From positions 1 through 46,303 of the forward strand of contig CALMIL010000126.1 in assembly GCA_937864005.1 (NCBI GenBank): a stretch of DNA of 46,303 nucleotides. The letters run 5' to 3'. Every line of letters starts with the position of its first letter. Position 1 is the first letter of the stretch. Of the stretch, positions 1 to 10,462 are shown piece by piece. This DNA is from an uncultured Burkholderiales bacterium. Its GTDB lineage: Bacteria > Pseudomonadota > Gammaproteobacteria > Burkholderiales > Burkholderiaceae_C. Made by a program: the position numbers and the translations under genes. The notes beneath the pieces were generated by a model that saw nothing but the letters and a program-made list of their open reading frames with translations, did not search any database and was not told the origin of the DNA.

Positions 1-480
1 CTGCTGCCGACGATCGTCGACACGCTGTCGCACCGCGAGTTCGCGATCTACCCCGGCCTTGCGTTCGCGGGCGTCGCCTTCACGATGGTCTCGCTCGCCG
101 AGAACGCGCGCGTGCCGGTCGACAACCCGACGACGCACCTCGAGCTGACGATGATCCACGAGGCGCTGATCCTCGAATACTCCGGGCGCCACCTCGCGCT
201 GCTCGAATGGGCGGCGAGCCTGAAGCTCTTCGCCTATTCGTGCATCGGCCTCGCACTCTTCTTCCCCTGGGGCATCGCCGAGGCGCAGACGCCGCTCGCG
301 CTGCTGCCGGCTTTGCTGCTCCTCGTCGTCAAGCTCGCGATCGGCGGCGCGGCGCTCGCGCTGCTCGAAACACTGAACGCGAAGATGCGGATCTTTCGCG
401 TCCCCGAGTTCCTCGCCACCGCGTTTCTGCTCGCGGTGCTGGGCATGCTCGTGCACATCCTGCTGGCGACGAACGCATGA
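1..480 (+). CDS. hyfC: Hydrogenase-4-like membrane subunit C (NuoH-like), 5' truncated
   Basis: This frame is open from the first base and ends at TGA 478-480, so the N-terminal part lies outside the window. The product is the C-terminal ~159 residues of a NuoH/HycD/HyfC-type protein, the membrane subunit that links the hydrophilic arm to the antiporter-like subunits. The family signature is visible: an AENARVPVDNPTTHLELTMI stretch followed by an HEA motif, with acidic residues in the quinone/proton-entry region of NuoH relatives. Several hydrophobic segments follow. Its stop overlaps the ATG of the next gene (ATGA at 477-480), which indicates translational coupling. Assignment to the Hyf/Ehr group rather than NADH dehydrogenase rests on the following HyfE, HyfF, HyfG and HyfI genes. 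Confidence 0.9.
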   Translation: MLPTIVDTLSHREFAIYPGLAFAGVAFTMVSLAENARVPVDNPTTHLELTMIHEALILEYSGRHLALLEWAASLKLFAYSCIGLALFFPWGIAEAQTPLALLPALLLLVVKLAIGGAALALLETLNAKMRIFRVPEFLATAFLLAVLGMLVHILLATNA

Positions 481-1136
481 ACGCGCTGCTCACCCAGTTC
501 ATCCACCTGCTCGGCGCGGTGCTGCTGATGCTCGCGTTCGCGATGATCGCGCAGCGCCGGCTGCTGTCGCTGATCAACCTGTACACGCTGCAGGGCGCGG
601 TGCTCGTGCTGTCTACGGTCGTCGTCGCCAGCGTCACCGCGCAGTCGCACCTGTACCTGTCGGCCGCCATCACCTTCGTGCTCAAGGTCGTGCTGATCCC
701 GTGGCTGCTGCACCGCGTCGTCGAGCGGCTGCACATCGAGTCCGACATCGAGACGCTGATCAACATCCCGACGACGATGCTGATCGGCATCCTGATCGTG
801 ATCGTCTCGTTCAACCTCGCGCTGCCGATCGCCGAACTGTCGGCGACGCTGTCGCGCGGCACGATCGGCATCGCGCTCGCGAGCGTGCTGCTGTCGTTCC
901 TGATGATGATCACGCGCGCCAAGGCGCTGGCGCAGGTGATCGGCTTCCTGGCGATGGAGAACGGCCTCTTCTTCGCCGCGACCTCGGCGACCTACGGCAT
1001 GCCGATGGTCGTCGAGCTCGGCATTGCGCTGGACGTGCTGATCGGCGTGCTGATCCTCGGCGTCTTCATCTTCCAGATCCGCGAGCAGTTCGACAGCCTC
1101 GACATCCGCCACCTCGAGCGGCTGAAAGAGGACTGA
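477..1136 (+). CDS. hyfE: Hydrogenase-4 component E-like membrane protein
   Basis: 219 residues, close to the ~216 of Escherichia coli HyfE. About seven hydrophobic helices fill nearly the whole chain, which ends in a short charged tail (QFDSLDIRHLERLKED). HyfE proteins contain a NuoK-like part and occur only in group 4 hydrogenases and related complexes, so this gene separates the cluster from ordinary complex I. The start is the ATG overlapping the hyfC stop, and its own stop overlaps the hyfF start by one base (TGATG). The role is inferred to be structural and proton-channel within the membrane arm. A conserved stretch is AKALAQVIGFLAMENGLF, with a glutamate in a membrane segment. Confidence 0.88.
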   Translation: MNALLTQFIHLLGAVLLMLAFAMIAQRRLLSLINLYTLQGAVLVLSTVVVASVTAQSHLYLSAAITFVLKVVLIPWLLHRVVERLHIESDIETLINIPTTMLIGILIVIVSFNLALPIAELSATLSRGTIGIALASVLLSFLMMITRAKALAQVIGFLAMENGLFFAATSATYGMPMVVELGIALDVLIGVLILGVFIFQIREQFDSLDIRHLERLKED

Positions 1137-2593
1137 TGTCGCCGCTGCTCTTCGTCCTGTGCATTCCGCTCGCGGGCGGGATCGTGCTCGCCCTCGCCGG
1201 GCACCGCGAGAAGGCGCCCGAAGCGAATGTCGCGTTCAGCGGCGCCACCTTCCTCGCCGCCTGCGCGCTCACCGCGCAGGTGATCGCCGAAGGGCCGCAA
1301 TTCGTCTGGCAGCGCGAATTCTTCATCGACGCGCTCAACGTCTTCCTCGTCGCGCTCACCGCGTTCGTCGCGCTGACGACGGCGATCTTCGCGCGGCCCT
1401 ACATGCGCGTCGAGCGCGACCGCGGCAAGATGACGCCGCCGCGCATGCGCCTGTACCACAGCATGTACCAGCTGTTCTGCTTCACGATGCTGCTCGCGCT
1501 GACGACGAACAACCTCGGCATCCTGTGGGTCGCGATGGAGGCGGCGACGCTCACCACCGTGCTCCTCGTCAGCGTCTACCGCACGCCGGCGAGCCTGGAG
1601 GCGGCGTGGAAGTATTTCATCCTGTGCGGCGTCGGCATCGCACAGGCCCTCTTCGGCACGGTGCTGATCTACATGGCGGCCGAGAAGGTGCTCGGCTCGG
1701 CAGGCGGCGCGCTGCTGTGGACGAACCTGAATGCGGTGAAGGCGCAGCTCGACCCCGATATCGTGACGCTCGCGTTCGCCTTTCTCTTCATCGGCTACGG
1801 CACCAAGGTCGGCCTCGTGCCGCTGCACAACTGGCTGCCCGACGCCCACGCCGAGGGGCCGACGCCGGTCTCGGCAGTCCTCTCCGGTCTGCTGCTCAAC
1901 GTCGCGCTCTACGCGCTGCTGCGCTGCAAGGTGCTCGCCGACGGCGCGCTGCAGGGGCCGCTCGCCGGGCGGCTGATGATCGCCTTCGGGCTGCTGTCGG
2001 TCGTTGCCGCCGTCTTCTTCCTGCTCCGCCAGCGCGACGTGAAGCGCATGTTCGCCTACTCGTCGATCGAGCACATGGGGCTGATGACGTTCGCCTTCGG
2101 CGTCGGCGGGCCGATCGCGACCTACGCCGGGCTGCTGCACATGACGGTGCACTCGCTCGTCAAGTCGGCGATCTTCTTCGCCGTCGGCCACGCGACGCAG
2201 AAGGCCGGCTCGCAGCTCATCGACGATATCCGCGGCCTCATCAAGGTCAGCCCGACGGTCGCCTGGGGGCTGATGCTCGGCTCGCTCGCGATCCTGGGCA
2301 TGCCGCCGTTCGGCGTCTTCGCGAGCGAGTTCATGATCATCACGACGGCGATGCGCGAGCAGCCGTGGGCGACGCCGCTGCTGCTCGTCGCGCTCGCTGT
2401 CGCGTTTGCCGCCGTCTTCGCGCGCGTGCAGCCGATGGTGTTCGGCGAGACGACGGCGCAGCGGCTCGCGCACCCACCCGCGCTCGTGCCGGTCTTCGTC
2501 CACCTCGGGCTCGCGCTGATGCTGGGCCTGTATATCCCACCGTACCTCGACGCCTGGTATCGCGAGGCGGCGCGCATGATCGGCGGGGGCTGA
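1136..2593 (+). CDS. hyfF: Antiporter-like membrane subunit F (NuoN/M-like)
   Basis: 485 residues with a proton-translocating-module domain (Proton_antipo_M) across roughly residues 125-410 and about 14 membrane helices. Residues that carry protons in complex I and Mrp antiporters are present: Glu135 (WVAMEAATLT), Lys224 with His238 (GYGTKVGLVPLHNWLPDAH), and Lys343 (HSLVKSAIFF). The membrane arm therefore looks competent for ion pumping even though the catalytic subunit downstream has changed. The ATG overlaps the hyfE stop by one base. It is shorter than NuoL-type subunits and has no long lateral helix. HyfB- and HyfD-like subunits, if present, would lie upstream of the window. Confidence 0.9.
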   Translation: MSPLLFVLCIPLAGGIVLALAGHREKAPEANVAFSGATFLAACALTAQVIAEGPQFVWQREFFIDALNVFLVALTAFVALTTAIFARPYMRVERDRGKMTPPRMRLYHSMYQLFCFTMLLALTTNNLGILWVAMEAATLTTVLLVSVYRTPASLEAAWKYFILCGVGIAQALFGTVLIYMAAEKVLGSAGGALLWTNLNAVKAQLDPDIVTLAFAFLFIGYGTKVGLVPLHNWLPDAHAEGPTPVSAVLSGLLLNVALYALLRCKVLADGALQGPLAGRLMIAFGLLSVVAAVFFLLRQRDVKRMFAYSSIEHMGLMTFAFGVGGPIATYAGLLHMTVHSLVKSAIFFAVGHATQKAGSQLIDDIRGLIKVSPTVAWGLMLGSLAILGMPPFGVFASEFMIITTAMREQPWATPLLLVALAVAFAAVFARVQPMVFGETTAQRLAHPPALVPVFVHLGLALMLGLYIPPYLDAWYREAARMIGGG

Positions 2594-2598
2594 CGGCG

Positions 2599-4188
2599 AT
2601 GCACAGCCCCGGACTCGATCTCGCGCTGACGCCGCTACCCGCGCCGCTGCCGATCTGGCACGGCACGATCGATGCGGCGCAGTGGAGCGCGGCGGCAGCG
2701 GCGGTTGCCGAAGGCGGCGGCAGGCTCGTATCGCTGTGGGGCAGCGACCGCGACGAAACGGGCAACGCGCGCAGCGATCTCTTCGTCTGCGCCGCCTATG
2801 CGCTCGCCGAAGGCCTCGTCTGGCTCGATCTCGTGCTGCCCGCGGGCGACACGCCGCGCTACCCCGATGTTTCGCGCCACTTCCCCGCCGCATCGCGGAT
2901 GCAGCGCGCCTGCGCCGACCTGCTCGGCATCGAGGCCGAGGGCGCGGACGACCATCGTCCGTGGCTCGACCACAGCGCATGGCCAAGGCGCGCACTGGAT
3001 ACGCCATCGGACGCACGCTGGCGGCCGCTGCGGCGCGACGCAGGCGAGCCCGACCTCGCGACCGCCACCGACCCCGGCGACTACGATTTCGTGCGCGTCG
3101 AGGGCGACGGCGTGCACGAGATCGCCGTCGGACCGGTGCACGCCGGGACGATAGAGCCGGGGCACTTCCGCTTCTCGGCGGTCGGCGAGAAGGTGCTGCG
3201 CCTCGAGCAGCGCCTGGGCTACACGCACAAGGGCATCGAGCGCCGCTTCACGGAGTTGGCGCCGCTCGACGCGTACCGCCTTGCGGCGCGCATCAGCGGC
3301 GACTCGACGGTCGCGTTCGGCTGGGCCTACTGCATGGCGCTCGAATCGACCGCCGGCTGCACGCTTCCCGCGCGCGCCGCCGCGTTGCGCGCGCTGCTGC
3401 TCGAACGCGAGCGCGTCGCCAACCACCTCGGCGACATCGGTGCGCTCGGCAACGACGCAGCGTTCGGCTTCGGCCTCGCGCAGTTCTCGCGCCTGCGCGA
3501 GGACTGGCTGCGCGCGTCGCACACCCACTTCGGCCACCGATTGACGACGGATGTCGTCTTGCCCGGCGGCGTCGGCGTCGATCCCGATGCTGCCGCGCTC
3601 GACGCACTGCACGCTCAGTGCGACGCGATCGAGGCCGAGCTGGACACGCTGCGCAGGATCTACGACGACCACGCCGGGCTGCAGGATCGCTTCATCGGCA
3701 CCGGCACGGTGACCCCCGAACTTGCGCGCCAGATCGGCCTCGCCGGCCTCGCCGGCCGCGCCAGCGGTCAGGCCGCCGACCTGCGCTGCGACCACCCCTG
3801 GTCACCATACGACACACTCGGCGTGCAGCGTGCGACGCAGCAGGCGGGCGACGTCGCTTCGCGCGTCGCGGTGCGCTTCGAGGAGACCTTCGAATCGCTG
3901 CGCCTGATTCGCCGCCTGTGCAAGGCGCTGCCCGACGGCCCGGTGCGCGTCGATCTCACGCTGCCGGGCCGCGTCGCGTTCGGCGCCGGCTGGGTCGAAG
4001 GCTGGCGCGGGGAGGTCTTCGTCGCCCTCGAACTCGACGACGCGGCGCGCATCCGCCGCTGCCATTGCCACGACCCGTCGTGGCAGAACTGGCCGGCCGT
4101 GATGCACGCGGCGGTCGGCAATATCGTCGCCGACTTCCCGCTCATCAACAAATCGTTCAACCTCGCGTACTCCGGGCACGACCTGTGA
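2599..4188 (+). CDS. hyfG: Hydrogenase large-subunit homologue without NiFe ligands (Ehr type)
   Basis: 529 residues. The first ~150 are a weak NuoC-like domain and residues ~165-529 a NuoD/HycE-like large subunit (VGPVHAGTIEPGHFRF, LGYTHKGIERRF, TADDHPW-like RCDHPWSPYDTLGV). In true group 4 hydrogenases the nickel is held by R-x-C-G-x-C near the N-terminal part and D-P-C-x-x-C at the C-terminus. Here the first motif reads R231-I-S-G-D-S236 and the second N521-L-A-Y-S-G526, so all four cysteines are replaced (Ser, Ser, Ala, Gly). The chain stops three residues after the second motif, so the C-terminal peptide that maturation proteases remove is absent. It cannot be a conventional H2-forming enzyme. 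This matches the Ehr class, which is evolutionarily between group 4 hydrogenases and complex I. Start ATG is five bases after hyfF. Confidence 0.88.
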   Translation: MHSPGLDLALTPLPAPLPIWHGTIDAAQWSAAAAAVAEGGGRLVSLWGSDRDETGNARSDLFVCAAYALAEGLVWLDLVLPAGDTPRYPDVSRHFPAASRMQRACADLLGIEAEGADDHRPWLDHSAWPRRALDTPSDARWRPLRRDAGEPDLATATDPGDYDFVRVEGDGVHEIAVGPVHAGTIEPGHFRFSAVGEKVLRLEQRLGYTHKGIERRFTELAPLDAYRLAARISGDSTVAFGWAYCMALESTAGCTLPARAAALRALLLERERVANHLGDIGALGNDAAFGFGLAQFSRLREDWLRASHTHFGHRLTTDVVLPGGVGVDPDAAALDALHAQCDAIEAELDTLRRIYDDHAGLQDRFIGTGTVTPELARQIGLAGLAGRASGQAADLRCDHPWSPYDTLGVQRATQQAGDVASRVAVRFEETFESLRLIRRLCKALPDGPVRVDLTLPGRVAFGAGWVEGWRGEVFVALELDDAARIRRCHCHDPSWQNWPAVMHAAVGNIVADFPLINKSFNLAYSGHDL

Positions 4189-4198
4189 GATTAGTCTG

Positions 4199-4726
4199 AT
4201 GTGGAAGACGCTGCGCCAGATCGCCCGCGTCGGCATCGCGACCGAAGCGCGGCCCGACGTGCCGATGGCCGGTGAAGACGAAGTCGACTCGGCCGAACGC
4301 ATCCAGCGCGAGATGCTCGCGATCCTCGGCCGGGCGCTCGCGATCCGGCAGGTCGATGCCGGCTCGTGCAACGGCTGCGAACTCGAGATCCAGGCGCTGC
4401 ACAACCCCTACTACAACCTCGAGGGCCTGGGCATCCGCTTCGTCGCGAGCCCGCGCCACGCCGACATGCTGCTCGTCACCGGCCCCGTCTCGCGCCACAT
4501 GGCGACCGCGCTGCGCCGCACCTACGAGGCGACGCCCGAACCGCGGCTCGTCGTCGCGATCGGCGACTGCGGGGCGGACGGCGGCATCTTCGGCGCGTGC
4601 AGCTATGCAAGCTGCGGGCGCGTCGCCAACGTGATCCCGGTCGACGCCGTCGTGCCGGGCTGCCCGCCGCCGCCGATCGAGATCCTGCGCGGCATCCTCG
4701 CCGCGCTGCGCAGCAAGGCTCAGTAA
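4199..4726 (+). CDS. hyfI: Hydrogenase small-subunit homologue (NuoB/HyfI-like)
   Basis: 175 residues. This is the subunit carrying the proximal [4Fe-4S] cluster (N2 in complex I). The four expected cysteines are all visible: Cys57 and Cys60 (SCNGCE), Cys124 (GDCGADGG) and Cys155 (PGCPPPP). Thus the iron-sulfur relay is kept while the neighbouring NiFe site is lost. In E. coli a ferredoxin-like hyfH lies between the large and small subunits; here it is missing and the gap is only ten bases. An HyfA/HyfH-type protein may be encoded upstream of the window. The stop codon overlaps the convergent boxA stop region (4720-4726). Confidence 0.9.
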   Translation: MWKTLRQIARVGIATEARPDVPMAGEDEVDSAERIQREMLAILGRALAIRQVDAGSCNGCELEIQALHNPYYNLEGLGIRFVASPRHADMLLVTGPVSRHMATALRRTYEATPEPRLVVAIGDCGADGGIFGACSYASCGRVANVIPVDAVVPGCPPPPIEILRGILAALRSKAQ

Positions 4727-5988
4727 GTCTCCAGGTGCAGCCGCCCTTCGGCCTTCAGCGCCGGGCCGATCTTCTCCCACGCGACGCCGGCCTGCTGCGC
4801 GGCGTCGCGCAGCGCGAGGACGACGCCCTCTTCCATGCTCTTCAGCCCGCAGACGTAGAAGTGGCTCTGCGGGTCCTTCAGCAACGCGCCGAGATCGGCC
4901 GCGCGTTCGCGCATCAGGTCCTGCACGTAGCGCTTGGGCTGGCCCTCGGTGCGCGAGAACGCGAGGTTGATATCGATGAAATCCTTCGGCAGGTTCTGCA
5001 GCGGCCCGAAGTACGGCAGTTCCTCCTTGGTGCGCGCGCCGAAGAAGAGCATCAGCTTGCCGGACTCGAATTTGCCGCTCGCACGCAGGCGGCGGCGCCA
5101 TTCGGTCATCGCCCGCATCGGCGCGCTGCCGGTGCCGGTGCAGATCATCACGATATGGCTGCGCGGGTGATTCGGCATCAGGAAGCTCTGGCCGAACGGG
5201 CCGATGACCTGCACCTTGTCGCCCACCTTCAGGTCGCACAGATAGTTCGACGCGACGCCGCGCACCGGGCGGCCCTGATAGTCCTGCAGCACGCGCTTGA
5301 TCGTGAGCGAGAGGTTGTTGTAGCCTGGCCGCTCGCCATTGCGCGGGCTCGCGATCGAATATTGCCGCGCGTGGTGCGGGCGGCCCTCGGCGTCGGTGCC
5401 GGGCGGGATGATGCCGATCGACTGACCTTCGAGGACCGGGAACGGCATCGCGCCGAAGTCGAGCATCAGGTGGTGGGTGTCGTATTCGCGCCCGACTTCG
5501 GTGACCCTGAAGTTGCCGACGACGGTCGCCGTCGTCGGATTCTTCGGTCCGTAGATATTGGCGTAGGCGCGCGCCGCCGACCACGGCGGCAGCACAGCGT
5601 TGTAGGCCGACGAATCGAACGCCTCCTCGCCGCTGGCGGCGGCCGGCAGCACGACGGGCGCAGGCTCGGACGGCCGCACGTCCTGCGCGACGCCGGCGGC
5701 GGCGAGCTCGGCGTCCGTCAACGGCGCGGGCAGTTCGTCCCACGAGAACTGGTCCTTCGTGCTGTAGGCCTTTGCCTTGGGCATCGTGAACCAGTTGTCG
5801 ATCGCGCCCGTCGGGCACGGCGGCACGCAGGCCATGCAGTGCTCGCAGATGTCGACATCGACGACATAGTTGCGCGCGTCGTGCGCGATCGCACCGACCG
5901 GGCAACTCACCTCGCAGGTGTTGCAGCGAATGCAGATCTCGGGGTCGATCAGGTGCTGCTTGATGACGACGGCGTCCGATGCGTCCAT
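4720..5988 (-). CDS. boxA: Benzoyl-CoA 2,3-epoxidase reductase component BoxA
   Basis: 422 residues. BoxA takes electrons from NADPH and passes them to the di-iron epoxidase BoxB in the aerobic benzoyl-CoA pathway (cytoplasm). The N-terminus is a two-cluster ferredoxin with Cys19-22-25-29 and Cys48-51-54-58 (CxxCxxCxxxCP twice). A linker of ~100 residues follows, then a ferredoxin-NADP reductase module with an FAD motif (ARQYSIAS) and an NADP-site motif ([12 protein letters not shown]), ending in an aromatic residue (LETY). The start ATG at 5988 is preceded by GGAGA about seven bases upstream. It is the last gene of boxR-boxC-boxB-boxA, and its 3' end overlaps the convergent hyfI gene by seven bases. 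Confidence 0.95.
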   Translation of the reverse strand: MDASDAVVIKQHLIDPEICIRCNTCEVSCPVGAIAHDARNYVVDVDICEHCMACVPPCPTGAIDNWFTMPKAKAYSTKDQFSWDELPAPLTDAELAAAGVAQDVRPSEPAPVVLPAAASGEEAFDSSAYNAVLPPWSAARAYANIYGPKNPTTATVVGNFRVTEVGREYDTHHLMLDFGAMPFPVLEGQSIGIIPPGTDAEGRPHHARQYSIASPRNGERPGYNNLSLTIKRVLQDYQGRPVRGVASNYLCDLKVGDKVQVIGPFGQSFLMPNHPRSHIVMICTGTGSAPMRAMTEWRRRLRASGKFESGKLMLFFGARTKEELPYFGPLQNLPKDFIDINLAFSRTEGQPKRYVQDLMRERAADLGALLKDPQSHFYVCGLKSMEEGVVLALRDAAQQAGVAWEKIGPALKAEGRLHLETY

Positions 5989-6113
5989 GGGCAAATCTCC
6001 GGTCGGAACTCGGGGGGGCTTACGGCTCGGGCGGCGAGCGCGGGGCCGGCCGGTGCCGCGCCGCTCGCGGTGCCCCCGCCGCAGCGCAGCGGCGTGGCCG
6101 CTGCGCGCTCGGG

Positions 6114-7541
<1,428 letters not shown>

Positions 7542-7643
7542 CATGTGCTCCTGTTCAAAGTGCCGGGATGCGGTGGTATCTGATGCGGCGGTCGGCAGCG
7601 AACCCTCGCCGAACGAGGTCGGTGCCGCCGCCGTGCGGGCGGG

Positions 7644-9302
<1,659 letters not shown>

Positions 9303-9354
9303 CTGCTTGCTCCTGGGTAATATGCAGTATCTTGCGTTACACGGTCACGATGCA

Positions 9355-9368
9355 TGCATCATAGTGCA
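9355..9368. promoter_or_regulatory. BoxR-type operator TGCA-N6-TGCA on the boxC promoter
   Basis: The sequence reads TGCATCATAGTGCA: two TGCA words six bases apart, with another TGCA abutting at 9351-9354 and further single TGCA words at 9323-9326, 9400-9403 and 9405-9408. BzdR/BoxR-family regulators of Azoarcus are reported to recognise TGCA-containing repeats. The site covers the -10 box of the boxC promoter, as expected for repression released by benzoyl-CoA. Confidence 0.7.
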
Positions 9369-9386
9369 TGTTTCCGTTCTCGTCAA
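9358..9386 (-). promoter_or_regulatory. Predicted sigma-70 promoter of boxCBA
   Basis: On the minus strand, TTGACG (9381-9386) and TATGAT (9358-9363) are separated by exactly 17 bp, each matching five of six consensus bases. Transcription would start near 9351, leaving a ~48-base leader before the boxC ATG. The -10 box lies inside the TGCA-N6-TGCA operator, so a bound repressor would block the polymerase directly. Confidence 0.75.
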
Positions 9387-9428
9387 GCATATTCCGATTT
9401 GCACTGCAGGGCCATCCGGGAGCGCGAT

Positions 9429-10376
9429 TCAAAGGGACAGTCCGAGTGCGCCGCGGACCTTGGCGCGCAGGTCGGCAAAGGTCGCTTCGAGCGGCTTCAC
9501 GCTGGTGTCGAGTTCGATCTCGGCTTTCGAATAGAACGCGGCGCGCCCGGCGAGGATGCGCTTGAGGTCGTCCATCGCTTCGCGGCTCGCCGCCATCGGC
9601 CGCACATCGCCCTGCGCGGCGACGCGCTGCATATGATCGCCGGGGCTGGCGCGCAGCCAGACGGTGGTGCAATGCGCAAGCAGCAGGTTGAAGGTCGCGG
9701 CGTCGGACACCAGTCCGCCGGGCGTCGCGATCACCGCCTCGGGGTAGATCTGGATCGCCTCTTCGAGCGCACGGCGTTCGTAGCGGCGATAGGCGTTCAT
9801 GCCGTAGAGGGCCTGGATCTCGTCGACGCTGCAGCCGGCGAATTTCTCGATCTCGCGGCTCAACTCGACGAATGGCACGTCGAGGTCATCGGCCAGCATC
9901 TGGCCGAGCGTGGACTTGCCCGCACCGCGCAGGCCGACGAGCGCAACCCGCGCGCTGCGCGTCGCATTGTCGCCACCGGTGCCGAGCATCTCGCCGATCG
10001 CGACCCGCGCGCGGCGCAGCGTTTTCTCGTCGCGCCCTTCGAGGAGTTCGCGGATCAAGAGCCATTCGGGCGACGAGGTCGTCACGTCGCCGATCAGTTC
10101 GGCGAGCGAACACTGCAGCGCGCCAGCCACCTGCAGCAGGACGAGGATCGAGACGTTGCCGATGCCGTATTCGAGGTTGGCGAGGTGGCGCTCGGAGACG
10201 TCGGCGGCGAGCGCGACCGCCTTGCGCGTCAGGCCGCGGCGCGCGCGCAGATTGCGCGCGCGCTCGCCGAGGGCGACGAGGAAGGGGTTCTTCTCCTCTT
10301 GCGGCTCGGAGGCCGCCTGCGCCGCTTCGGAAATGCCGTGTTCGCTCGCGGGGAGGTTCAAAACGGTGCTTGACAT
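9429..10376 (-). CDS. boxR: BoxR-type transcriptional regulator (HTH plus shikimate-kinase-like domain)
   Basis: 315 residues. An XRE/Cro-type helix-turn-helix lies at ~residues 34-96 (ERARNLRARRGLTRKAVALA, SERHLANLEYG), joined by a ~40-residue linker to a shikimate-kinase-like domain (~140-310) with a Walker A motif GLRGAGKST (148-156). This fusion is the hallmark of BzdR/BoxR, which repress benzoate genes and use the kinase-like domain to sense benzoyl-CoA rather than to phosphorylate shikimate. It sits upstream of boxC in the same direction. The ATG (10374-10376) overlaps the -35 box of the opposing promoter. Autoregulation is suggested by the operator-like site at 10407-10420. Confidence 0.93.
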   Translation of the reverse strand: MSSTVLNLPASEHGISEAAQAASEPQEEKNPFLVALGERARNLRARRGLTRKAVALAADVSERHLANLEYGIGNVSILVLLQVAGALQCSLAELIGDVTTSSPEWLLIRELLEGRDEKTLRRARVAIGEMLGTGGDNATRSARVALVGLRGAGKSTLGQMLADDLDVPFVELSREIEKFAGCSVDEIQALYGMNAYRRYERRALEEAIQIYPEAVIATPGGLVSDAATFNLLLAHCTTVWLRASPGDHMQRVAAQGDVRPMAASREAMDDLKRILAGRAAFYSKAEIELDTSVKPLEATFADLRAKVRGALGLSL

Positions 10377-10398
10377 GCTCGATCCGAGCCCATATCGT
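10370..10398 (+). promoter_or_regulatory. Predicted sigma-70 promoter of the DUF4863-bclA-hydrolase operon
   Basis: TTGACA (10370-10375, a perfect -35) and TATCGT (10393-10398, four of six) are separated by 17 bp. The predicted transcription start is near 10405. The -35 box overlaps the boxR start codon. Confidence 0.65.
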
Positions 10399-10405
10399 TC
10401 GATTC

Positions 10406-10462
10406 ATGCACAATACTTCATTCTCGATCGCGGCGCAAGTCGCTGCGCTGAAATCCGAATGA
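10406..10462 (+). CDS. Possible 18-residue leader peptide upstream of the DUF4863 gene
   Basis: A short frame MHNTSFSIAAQVAALKSE begins one base after the predicted transcription start of the rightward promoter and ends in TGA that overlaps the ATG of the DUF4863 gene (ATGA at 10459-10462). If the start prediction is right, it would be translated from a nearly leaderless message and coupled to the downstream gene, which lacks a convincing ribosome-binding site of its own. It may also be a chance frame. Confidence 0.3.
   Translation: MHNTSFSIAAQVAALKSE
10407..10420. promoter_or_regulatory. Imperfect BoxR-type operator between boxR and DUF4863 gene
   Basis: TGCACAATACTTCA is TGCA-N6-TTCA, one mismatch from the TGCA-N6-TGCA site at boxC. 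It overlaps the -10 box of the leftward promoter and the predicted +2 to +15 region of the rightward one, so a single bound dimer could control both transcripts. Confidence 0.5.
10410..10438 (-). promoter_or_regulatory. Predicted boxR promoter, facing the opposite promoter
   Basis: On the minus strand, TTGCGC (10433-10438) and TATTGT (10410-10415) have a 17-bp spacer. The hexamers are weak (three and four matches), but the -10 box is placed in its operator-like site exactly as in the boxC promoter. Transcription would start near 10403 and run leftward through the opposing promoter. Confidence 0.45.

Noticed and set aside
234..3795. Long open reading frames on the strand opposite the hyf genes
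   Set aside because: They are rich in Arg, Asp, His and Gln without any motif, and arise because GC-rich codon bias removes stops from the antisense frames. The plus-strand frames show clear protein families.
2599..4188. A functional formate-hydrogenlyase [NiFe] hydrogenase
   Set aside because: All four nickel-ligating cysteines and the C-terminal maturation peptide are absent, so the enzyme cannot hold a NiFe centre.
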